Shown here: piece after piece, positions 1 through 9,800 of the stretch
Layout: each line of letters starts with the position of its first letter
How positions within the stretch are numbered: the first letter of the stretch is position 1
From: Plakobranchus ocellatus
Taxonomy: Eukaryota > Mollusca > Gastropoda > Plakobranchidae
NCBI GenBank assembly: GCA_019648995.1
Contig: BLXT01000945.1
Coordinates: 417,178 to 437,975 of the forward strand
Length of the DNA stretch: 20,798 nucleotides
Direction of reading: 5' to 3'
Notes under the pieces: generated by a model
What the model was told of the DNA's origin: nothing
Database searches by the model: none
The model's input: only the letters and a program-made list of their open reading frames with translations
Translations under genes and position numbers: made by a program

Positions 1-211
1 GTCTGTAATTGTGCTTAAATGCTTTAAATTCTCATGACTTCTGAAAGTCTAAGGTTTTAACTGATTGTCTAAAAAAAAATGGTGTATCAGTCAACAAAAA
101 AAGGTTTAAATAAACTGTTGAAAATAACAGCAGTTCTAAAAACTTTTGGCTAGTTGACAGCCTGATCAAATTTGAATAAACAAGTTATTATTACTCCAGA
201 CTTGAATGAAC
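1..211. repeat. Direct duplication, copy A
   Basis: Closely matches 2703-2911 in the same orientation, sharing for example AAATGCTTTAAATTCTCATG, ATGGTGTATC and CTTGAATAAACAAGTTATT. Scattered substitutions and small indels indicate an old event. The copy probably continues past the left edge of the window. Confidence 0.9.
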
Positions 212-610
212 GACTTACTGTTACCCTTAACTTAAATAAGCAACTGTCTGTGGCACTAAATTTGAGTAAAGAACTTTCTGTTATTCTAAACTAAAATAAG
301 CAACTTACTGTTCCCTTAAACTTGATTCAACAGCTGTTATTGAAAACTTAAATAAACCACTAAATGTTAACTTAAACTTGAATCAACAACTGTTACCTTA
401 AACTTATTTAAACAAGTAACTGTTACCCTACACTTGAATAAACAACTTGCTGTTACCCTATACTTGAACAAACAACTAACTATTATCCTACACTTGAATA
501 AACAACTTGCTGTTACCCTACACTTAAATGAAAAACTAACTGTTATCTACACTTGGATAGGCAACTATCTGCTACTGTACACTTGATAAACAACTTGCTG
601 TAACTCTGGG
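166..610. repeat. 30-bp minisatellite, about 15 units
   Basis: Unit resembles CTTGAATAAACAACTTGCTG followed by TTACCCTACA. The period is exactly 30 at 431, 461, 491 and 521, and more degenerate toward 166. It lies just downstream of the INTU stop codon. Confidence 0.9.
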
Positions 611-721
611 GGAAAAAAGTCTACGGGGATTGCCCACAAGAATCCTTTTCCTCTTACAGCAACTAGATCTAGCAATAAAGAGGTTCACATATGAAACCAT
701 ATAGTATGGCAGCACACAAAT

Positions 722-827
722 TTATGTCCCAAAACCTAGAGAAAAGGCTGTTTCCACCATACACTGATCAGCTGACTCATGAAAGCATACAAACAATAGC
801 TGGGGTCTGGGGCTCTCCACGACTCTC
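722..827 (-). CDS. INTU: INTU exon w17, terminal exon with stop
   Basis: Acceptor TTGCTTTTCAG, then 34 codons and TAA (722-724). Encodes RVVESPRPQLLFVCFHES and ends FSLGFGT. This matches the expected INTU end in length and motif (…YVCFH…, …AFKL-FG-T). The plus-strand frame beginning at 725 is only its shadow. Confidence 0.92.
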
Positions 828-3800
828 CTGAAAAGCAATATAAGCACAGCATATTTTAGTCATGATAAAAAAAAAACATAGCAATTAGGCATTTATAGTA
901 AATATACTAAGATCAACCTACATTGTAAGAGTTGGAGAACACAGTAGTTTTAAATTCAATGTAAGAGTTGTGATGCAGAGAGGTTTAATGTCTCCTGACC
1001 TATTCATCCTACATAAAGAAATAATCATGAGGAAGCAAGAGGATATTTCTGGCTTAATAGTAATTAGAGAAAATCTCAGGTATGCAAGTTCCAAAATTTT
1101 TAAATACTGTTGTTTTAGAGGGCAAAGAATGGGCCTGTCTTTAAATGTGAAAAATACAGAGTGCATGGTCAACTCAAGGAAATCCTCAAATCTCATATGC
1201 AATCTGGTTAAGAAAGCAGAAAAAAAATTTTAGAAGTTACAAAATTCAAATATCTTCAGTACTTGATAACATCAGATGGTAGATGCAAACGTGAAATAAG
1301 ACAAAGAGTAGCCATGACGAAAGATACATTCCGCAAAAATTAGCCCAGTTTTGATAAACAGAAATATAAATAATGAAAACACAGTTACGTGAGAAAACTA
1401 TAAGCAGTAGCTATGAGATTTATCAGAAGAATAATGGGGATATCATGGACAAAAACAAGTACAATGAATCAGTACTGATCGAAGTTAAACTTGAGCAATT
1501 ATCAATTAAAACCAAAAGACAGGGGCAACTTCAAAGGACATAGTTGCCAATACAAAAGTTTAGAACATCTATTAATCATTAGAAAGATTGAAGGCAAATG
1601 CAGTAGAGGTAGACAGAGAATAACTTTTATTGAAAGTATTAACTCATGGACAATAACAAATGATAACAAAAAAAAAAAACCTGCTTTATAAGGTTAACTG
1701 AAAATAGGTTTGAGTGAGGAACATCATCACATCTGTATGTTCCAGATTAAGCATCTTAAAGAAAAATAAACAAAACAGTTTTAAAGAAATTACTATAGAA
1801 TTCACCTAAGTCAAAATTGCATAAGCCGATCTTCCTTATAGTAGATTGTACACTTCTAAAACAGTTCAAGTTACTATTGCTTTACTATAAAGAATAATGC
1901 AATGGATATGTAGACCTATGGATAAGTCTAATGTTTTTAATCCTCTGAGCACACCAATTAATCAGAAGTGGAAGCAGTATCGCGAGTCATTGTAGAAGCA
2001 GTTGTAGAAAAATAAGTACAAGTAGTTATAGTAGAAGCAGAATTAATAAAGTAACATGGATAGTAACAAAAATTATGTTAGTTCAAATAGTAAAAGTAAT
2101 AAAAGTATTTAGAGTAATAAAAGTTAACTTGGCCACACTGACTGTCAAAGAAATAAATGACAGAAGTTGTGATTGCAGAGACCATACTTAACCCTTTCAC
2201 CTGTTGCTGTACTAAGCATTTTATTATTGGTCCCTGAACTTAGATTCCCATGAAGAAATGTGACGAAAATTTGATTTCCACAATTTAGATCTACATTATA
2301 TTAGCGATGTTGAGTTTAGGTGAAAGAATTAACTATGGCAGTACTATAGACATTATCAGCAGTACACTTTGAAGCAGATGTTTTGAGAAAATAAAGTTGA
2401 TTTCAAATTTTAAAACAGAAACCTGGATATTTCCTTCTGACACAAATTTTTTTTAAAACTTTTTATCAACAGAAAGAACAATGTATGTACATATAATATG
2501 TGAAGCCATTAATTCTTACCCAACAACCCAATAGCTCAGCGAACATATTTGTCTTTTATCGTGTGATGATTGAAAAGAACAAGAGAAAAGAGTGCCTGCT
2601 TCTTTTATGCTCGTCTCTTTTCTGTCAACACAACTGAGGAATGTAGCTTTGGTCTTTTCATCACCATCTTCAAAGTCCTGTTAAATAGGGAAAATATATA
2701 AGATCACAGCATTCTGTTTAAATGCTTTAAATTCTCATGACTTCTCAAAGTCTAAGATTTTTAACTGATAGCTTGAAAAGAAAAAAATGGTGTATCTCAA
2801 CAAAAAGAGGTCCAAATAAAATGTTGAAAATCACAGCAGTGCTACACATTTTTGGCTAATTGACAGCGTAATAAAACTTGAATAAACAAGTTATTGTTAC
2901 TCTAGACTTGCAAATCCACAGAAAGAAGTTTACGCTGTTTTCATGGTTTAGAAATAAATGTGCAAGTTTCCAACGTATTTGTCTTGAGGCTGGTCACAGT
3001 GAGACAGGTGTCAGAATTTACAGCTTTGAAGAAAAATGGGAAATTCTGCACTTTTAAACATTTTTAATAGATTATAATAAATAATCACACTCAAATACTT
3101 CAACAGAGAATTAGCCACATTAAAGCTCACAAAAAAGCTTAAAAAAAAAAAAAAAAAAAAAAGGAAACATGCTATTCATTTATGCTGCTGGTTGCAAACC
3201 ACACCAAGAAGGATGTATGAAATTAACTGTGAGAAGAAGCTGCTTTCCAAACTCATTGAAATGCTAATAGCTTACTTTGGAAGAAACATTTAATCCCTTG
3301 CGGTTTTCATCATTCTTAATGAAGACACAGATTGTATAAATATTCCATTAAAAAAATATGTTGTTTGCAGCTGGTCTAAAGATGCAATATTGCAAGCCCA
3401 TAGTCTCAAGGATATCTTCATAAATTGACCATGTTATTAACTATGTCACAGAATTCAACTCTTCTAAATCTGTTCACTGCAATTAAAAATCCATCCAATA
3501 CATATCACTAATGAGAGTTACAGCTATTTCTAGAGCCACAGACCCACCTTGGATGAGAAGTTAAGAAAACATTTTAGTCTGTGACAGGCCACAGCAAAGT
3601 TGTCTAGCACCTCAGCTTGTAAACCAGAATGTTGCTCCAGCACTTGAGAGTCTGTTGGGGCCACTAGGATGCCAGCATTGTCATCAAGGTGAACATATGA
3701 GAAAAGGCCATTGTCATGGCCTCTTGTCAACCTGCAAAGAGGGGACATGGCCAGATGAAGATATATAAACAGTTTCATTTCTTGTATATCACCACAAATT

Positions 3801-6800
3801 CAGCATACATCTTGCAAAACTTTATTGCAAAGTTCATAAAAAATATTCTTAAAGAATATCAATGATTATAAAATTTGCAACTCACGATTGACTCATTTGG
3901 ATCCTCTCATCATCATCATCAGGTACCTTGTCTGGCAATCATGTTCCTTCAATCAAACCTTTTCTAAGTTAATCTTATGAAGTTGTTATTGCTACCCTTG
4001 CCTATTGCCCATGACTTAAAATTTTCAATAAAAGTTATTTTCTATCTACCTTTACTGCATTCAATCTTTCTAATGATTGATCACAGCGTCACATTTTGCC
4101 CAGTATCTTGCAACTTAGTTGTGAGCTGCGAGCTGGGCTCATAAAAAGGTCCAGAGGACTTAGGAGAGTTAAGCTTAGTAAAAGCAGGTCACACCTGCTG
4201 CCGTCAATCAAGCACCTGTAAAGGGATCCAGCTGCACCGTGCATACAGGCGCATGTTAGATGTAAAACTAACAATAAAACTGAAAATCTGCTTTCTTTAC
4301 ATCAATTTATTGCTAAAACTACTCAGAGTACAAACATAGTTCTTCCACTCATTTTTATCTTCTGAATTTGATCTTAACGACGGAATATAATTGGTGTTTC
4401 GGAAAAAAATTGTGTAAGGCTCATTTACAAGCTAAAGTAACCTATAAATAATTATGATTTTGCACTTTAAATTCACACAGTTCTTATTTAAATGTCTTTT
4501 TCAAAAAATCGACACTTGCAATGTTAAAAATGGTTTTTCTGTTTGAATGTATAGATATTTGTGTTTTATTAGAAGTAAGTTTTATCGCATTAAGAAAAAG
4601 TTAATCGTGTGAAATTGCTGTTTATTTTTACTTCTTTTGCTTGATTTAGGATAACTCAATATGATGCATTCCTTTGAGAGCCACACACCTTATGTGCAAG
4701 GACTATGTCGAATTTGTAATAATATTTGTATTACCAAAAAAAAAAAAAAAAACCCCAAAAAAGACAAACAAACAAAAAACAAACCAAAAAAAAAACAATA
4801 TACTGCACAAATGTGCTTAACTGTCTGGAGATATGTTACAGACTTACGGACTAAAAGTTATTAAAAACAAGGAGGATACATTTTCAAAGTTTATGTGTGT
4901 AAGGTGTTTTGCTTTGATTAACTCTATTAGAAGAATGCGCAGCATGACTACCACATACAGAGCAAAACAACTATTTCTTAAAACAAGGATATGTGGTGCG
5001 CTTACAAACCAACAATTTGAGAACTTGTATATTATGCAGCCATCTTAACAGCTTAATGTATGATTGTATGAAAAGGAATGCGACTATGCCTGGGCCTACA
5101 CCTTCACACTCAGCAAGTGCGACAGACCTCACCACAGAAATAAGCAGCCCACATTTTGATAACGAAGACAACTCCTCTCAAGATAAAAAAAACCTACAGT
5201 TTTACAATGGCACATACTTAGCAACAACTGAAACTCACGGCACAAACACATGCAACACAGACTTGAGGAACACTGATTCATCTCACTCTGATAGGACAAA
5301 CACAACATGCATGCAGCTTTACATCAGACTGACAATGCCGCAAATACAAATTTTAGTACAAACATCAGATGCATTGCAAATCAGGTTCATAATTCCATTT
5401 GTAACCCACTCGTCTCCCCCAATGACACAATCAACATCTATTAAATTGACACAAACACAGACACACGACAGTTCAACATCTCCAATGATAAGAAATGATA
5501 CAACATTCAGTCAATCACTAGGTCTTTTCAAGAATACACCTCTAGCCGCATAAGAGAAACGCCTTGCAACAAGTTTAGTTAGAAGAAAACTGAATTCTGA
5601 CCCTAAAAAACAGAGCATCTTTTGCAAGACACTAGGACAGCCAAAATCATTTCAGAGAGTTATCAAACCTAGAAAGGACACAGAAGTTGTCAAAACACCA
5701 ACAAAAGAAAAAGAGCTAAAGTTTTACAGAATATTAGGACCTTCACATAATTCAGTAGACATACAGCTTGAAAAGAACTAAAAACAATACCAAAGCAACT
5801 AAGTTTTATTGTATTTATTAACGGCATTATGAAAGCTACAAACTTGTTATTGTAACATCATAAACGGAAAATTGCAAAGTAAAAAAAAAAAAGCAGATGG
5901 GAAGATTAAGCTACTACATAAATAATTTTGTTATTAACGCTACGCAATTTGGTGAGTCAAAAGAAATACTTCTTGCCATTTCTACATTAAAATTTGAAAA
6001 AAATCGTACGCGTCAATTTTAATTTTTGACTTTGTAAAATATGTCGGCCAGTGTGTATTATTACTTATAACTTCCATGATTTTCTTCTACAGTAAAAAAA
6101 TAAATACTTGAACTATTAATTTCGTTCTTGCTTGAACAATCCAACTGTCTTATCTGTTTCATCTTAGCTTCGAATAAGTACAAATTATTTTTCATAGTTT
6201 TGTTTTGCGATGAAAAGAAAATAACATGAAACCCAAAAAGACACTCAAGCTAACAGTCTAACAAGCTACCTGCGCTAAGGTCGGGCTGACCTTATGCTGA
6301 GCTCGGTCAGACAGTGCCGGCCTTAGAAACTAAAATGCTAGCTATAGACACGCTGTGTGATAGATGTTCTACACCTTTATGTTGGCAAATATGTCCTTTG
6401 AAGTTGGTCCTGTCTTTTGGTTTTAATTAGTGATCGATCAAGATTAGCCTCTTTCAGGACCAATTCATTTTACTTTTTTACTGTCCATGATATCATCATT
6501 ATTCTTCTGATAAACCACATCTCTGCTGCTTCTAGTTTTTTCTCTATTTCTTTGTTTATTGTCCAACACTCACTACCATAAAAAGTGCTGACCATACATG
6601 TGTTTCAATTACCCTTACTTTGGTTTTTATACTTATGTTTCTATTTGCCAGTATTGATTTCATTTTTTGGAATGTGTCTTTGGCCATGGCTATTCTTTTA
6701 CTTATTTCACTTGTGCATCTGCCATCTGTTATCAGGCAACCTAGATATTTGAATTTTGTAACTTGTTTGATTTGTTCGCCTTTGCTCATAAGATTGCACT

Positions 6801-9800
6801 TGGGGTTAGAGGATTTCTTTGAGATGAATATACATTCTGTTTTCTTAATATTCAAAGAAAAGCCCATTCTTTCACTCTCTAATACTACAGTATCTAGAAG
6901 TTTTTGGAATGGTTCGCCAGATTCCGCTATTAAAACTGTATCATTTGCATACCTGAGATTATTAAGATTCTCTCCATTTATTTTTAAGCCTGAAACACCA
7001 TCAAGATTTCTTAAGATTATTTCACTATATAGCTTAAAAAGATCAAGAGACATTACACATCCCTGCCTCACACCTCTTTTGATGTGTTTGAAATCACTAT
7101 GTTCTCCTTCAATTCTTACAGATGCAGTCTGATCCCAGTATAAGTTTATAATTACTCTCAGATCTTTCCCAATTTTTCTAGCATATGAAACAGCTCTACA
7201 TGTCTTACTTTGTCAAAGGCTTTAGAATAATCAATAAAACAAAGGTGGAGATCTTTTTGCATTTCTAAACACCTTTCCATAAGCATTGACAAAGAGAATA
7301 TTGTATTTCTAGTCCCTTTATCAGACATAAAGCCAAACTGTTTTGAAGATATTTCTGGTCTTGGACTCTTGCCCATTCTATGCATCAAAACGCGTAACAG
7401 GATTTTTGTAAAATGGCTCATTGTAACAAAAACTAGACTTAGGGCTTGCTATTGAACACACGTCAACTCGAGAATTCTAGAAAGAACCAGTTTAGGGAAG
7501 TTAATTTATGCAAAGCGAACGAGAATTCATTACGTAAACGAATGTGACTCATGTTCTAGTTTTAGCCTAAGGATTTCCCTAATGTCTTTTCAAAGATTGC
7601 TTTTTTTGTTATTTTAGGATTATGATGTAACGTTCTAGATCTATATTTTCGAACATGCTACGCTTGCATTATGGGATAGATTTCCAGAAATTTGTAGAGT
7701 TTTCTTTTGAAAAAAGTATAAATACCGTGGGAAGATTGGTGAAAGTATCACACAGAGAAGACACAGAGTAGGCATAGAGTTCGTAGAGATCACACAGAGA
7801 TCATACAGAGTAAGCAGAGAGTACACAGAGATCACACAGAGTAGGCAGAGAGTTCATAGAGATCACACAGAGTACGCAGAGAGTTCACAAAGATTATAGA
7901 GATTGCAGTAAGATAATTGTATAGCCATTACGCAGATTTTTTAGAGCTAGATCTAGTTTTCTTACCGACGGCCTATGTGAATATTGTTTGATTTGATTTC
8001 CTGCTGTTGAGTTAAATAAACTCAGTTTTTTTTACGTATTCACACAATCTCCAGAGTTCCATTATTTTTCAGCTAGGTCTATACAGATCTAAAGAACTCA
8101 ACGTCCTACATCAGAGGTACTATCAACCTTTTATTTCTGGTGTTCGTGACACTCATTAAACTGATTGTTCTGTGAAGTTCACATTCTGTTGCTCCTGGTG
8201 TTTTAGACAGTATCATAAAAACAGATTTACAAAGATCTTCTGGAATTGTACCACTATCATATATTGCTTTAAGAAGTTTGGTTGTCAGTTCTATTCCGCT
8301 CTAAAGACATAAATAGACAATACATAATTTAAAGGTAACTTAACATACTTTGATAAAGCTGGTAAAAGAATACAACCACCAACTCAAACTCATAAGAACA
8401 AATTTATTTGATAAAGCCTTAAAGGCGAAATGTTTTGTATACTCTGTGATAGATTCTTTTACTTGATAAAGTCTTAAGGGTGAAACTTTGCTACATATAC
8501 TCTGTGTTGTGTAATTTGTTCTGACAAGTGCTTATCTTCTTACCTGCCTATAGTTGCCATTCCTTTGTCAATGTACACTACAGAGAGACTGCGAGAGATG
8601 CTGGTCAGATCAGTGGTAGAGCTCACACGGCTTCCCTTGCTCTGCTGCAAAGCCCAAATTCAGGGTTAATGAATTAAGGGATGCAAAATATTCCTCAAAA
8701 TGTGCATTCTATATGAAAGAAATTTAAAGGCTAGAAATAAGTAAGTGTCACTGCATTTGAGCAATGTCATAAATCAGGTGTGTGTAGTCTTAAAGGCAAA
8801 AAAGACCTGATCTCAGAAGCAAAAAAAAAAAAAAATAATAATATGCCTCTACTTAAGACATACCAAATTTCCAATTTACAATAGCATTTTTCATTATAAT
8901 AATAAAATGCTTTGCACGATCTGAGAAAAAAAGAAATTGTTAACAAAATCCATAGCCATAGAGCATACCTGCCAAGTTAAGATCATCCAATTTAGCAAAC
9001 CAAGAAACAAAAATTAGTAATTTAGACCCAAAATTAATAATGCGCCCCGACTGATACAATTGCATTTCTTGTTTTCTTTTTTTCCCCATGAGCAGCTCAT
9101 GTTAGCTCTAATACTTCCCTCTACATGTGTAATCTGTAAATTAAAATTTATAGCTATGATACACATTGTAGTCTTTACTTTCAGTAGAATGATCATTTTT
9201 CTAAGTGATGCTCAGGGTACAAGCTCTCCTCAAGCGTTCTAGGAACTCTGGCTCCTTCACTGAACAGAACACTGACTGGCTGTGCTTGAGCCACCAAAAT
9301 TTGTAACAAATCAGGCATTCTCGTATTTTTGTAATCTGATGCATTTTTAGTAATAATTACAAATTTTTCGTAATGCTAAGAAGGTACGATAGAGCATTTA
9401 GTATCAAGTTAGAACTTCTGTTACTGTTCATAACATTTCATGAATTAAAAAAGGACTCCCGCTTCCTATTTTGATAAGTGCAATGAACAACAGAAATGCA
9501 AGCCAGCTCAAAAATTGCAACCGAAATTTCTTAGCAACCTTTTCAAAGGAGAAAATGTTGAAATTATGCAAAAATTCTGAAGTTTGGGTAAACTAAAGTA
9601 ATTAAATTGAAACAATCATTTTCTCTTTTTTCATTAAAAACAAAACATTGCTAGATTAGTAGCACTTATCTCACTGTACCTGTAAGGAGAATCTTCATTT
9701 TTGTGTTCATTTACCTTTGAGGGCCCACTGCTGCCACTTCCTCCCGAGTCATTAGAGCCGTAGGAGTGTTTGCTTCCATGTCTGCGCATCATTAAGTTGG

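Larger units (their letters stand above)
1..721 (-). other. INTU downstream flank or 3'UTR
   Basis: Contains one arm of a direct duplication and a 30-bp minisatellite; the last ~110 bases before the stop codon are unique. No canonical AATAAA on the minus strand was found here, so the polyadenylation site may lie beyond the left edge or use a variant signal. Confidence 0.6.
863..1756 (+). mobile_element. Decayed RTE-type non-LTR retrotransposon fragment
   Basis: Broken reverse transcriptase C-terminal part of the same family as the minus-strand element at 3907-8305. Recognisable pieces are MSPDLFILHKEIIMR, NLRYAS at the YADD position, MGLSLNVKNTECMV, then in another frame FIRRIMGISW, and finally KIEGKCSRGRQRITFIES. 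Nucleotide matches to the other copy continue into the 3' tail (GGTTTGAGTGAGGAACAT). Both aspartates of the catalytic YADD box are lost (YASS), and several frameshifts and stops are present. The left boundary is approximate. Confidence 0.85.
828..2519 (-). other. INTU last intron
   Basis: GTAAGAA donor near 2519, CAG acceptor near 828. Holds an RTE fragment, a piggyBac-like MITE and, at about 1964-2110, a low-complexity stretch built from GTAGAAGCAGTT-like and AGTAATAAAAGT-like words. Nothing else is recognisable. Confidence 0.85.
4082..6357 (+). mobile_element. N-RAG-TP-like DNA transposon (RAG1 N-terminal-like)
   Basis: 2276 bp inserted in the RTE element. The ends are CACAGCGT on the left (4082-4089) and its inverted copy on the right (6350-6357), with weaker inverted similarity farther in (GAGCT, CATAA and GGTC words). 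TGAT flanks both sides (4078-4081 and 6358-6361). Removing the element plus one TGAT rejoins RTE sequence with one mismatch to the other RTE copy over ~24 bases. Inside, on the plus strand, lies a broken gene with three CxxC pairs resembling the N-terminal region of RAG1. No transposase catalytic core is seen. Known: N-RAG-TP, described in Aplysia, encodes a RAG1-N-terminal-like protein. That this is the same family is inference. Confidence 0.8.
7422..8151 (+). mobile_element. Solo LTR of an LTR retrotransposon (probably Gypsy-type)
   Basis: 730 bp starting TGTAAC and ending GTGACA, flanked by a perfect 5-bp duplication CTCAT (7417-7421 and 8152-8156). Removing it rejoins the RTE reverse transcriptase in frame (ISLMS to HFTK). 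A TATA box (TATAAATA, 7717-7724) and an AATAAA (8015-8020) are correctly spaced and orient it on the plus strand, antisense to INTU. No internal region or second LTR is present, so it is the product of LTR-LTR recombination. Gypsy assignment is a guess from the termini. Confidence 0.88.
3907..8305 (-). mobile_element. RTE-type non-LTR retrotransposon, 5'-truncated, split by two insertions
   Basis: About 1.4 kb of element sequence in three blocks: 8152-8305, 6358-7421 and 3907-4081. Read on the minus strand it encodes the reverse transcriptase from the fingers (GTIPEDLCKSVFMIL) through motif A (CFIDYSKAFDKVRH), motif B (RQGCVMS), the YADD box and the thumb (FKYLGCLITDGR), and on to the C-terminal segment. 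The 3' end is a short (TGA)n tail (complement at 3907-3921), as known for RTE and BovB elements. The ORF has frameshifts, and the YADD box reads YAND. The 5' half, including the endonuclease, is missing. Confidence 0.9.
3732..8543 (-). other. INTU intron w14-w15, transposon nest
   Basis: 4.8-kb intron, the largest between visible exons. Almost all of it is the interrupted RTE element with its two insertions. Unique DNA remains at about 3732-3906, and 8306-8543 includes a tandem hairpin motif. Confidence 0.9.

Noticed and set aside
725..835. Plus-strand open frame beginning MSQNLEKRLFPPYTDQL
   Set aside because: It is the antisense shadow of the INTU terminal exon, which has a good acceptor, the right phase and the expected C-terminal motif.
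1964..2110. GTAGAAGCAGTT-rich stretch as a possible coding repeat or satellite
   Set aside because: Irregular low-complexity sequence with stops in all frames and no fixed period.
4082..4125. RSS nonamer at 12- or 23-bp spacing from the CACAGCG end
   Set aside because: Neither spacing gives an ACAAAAACC-like sequence on the left or right end.
4089..4274. Minus-strand open frame of 61 codons at the left end of the N-RAG element
   Set aside because: Short, starts inside the terminal repeat, and shows no recognisable motif.
6620..7132. Long plus-strand open frame of 170 codons
   Set aside because: Hydrophobic antisense shadow of the RTE reverse transcriptase on the minus strand.
7641..7835. 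Minus-strand open frame with repeated Leu-Cys-Val-Ile words
   Set aside because: It arises from the 31-bp tandem repeat of the solo LTR.
8960..9390. Possible interspersed repeat with a CATACCTGCCAAGTT start
   Set aside because: No partner copy in the window, no inverted ends, no flanking duplication.
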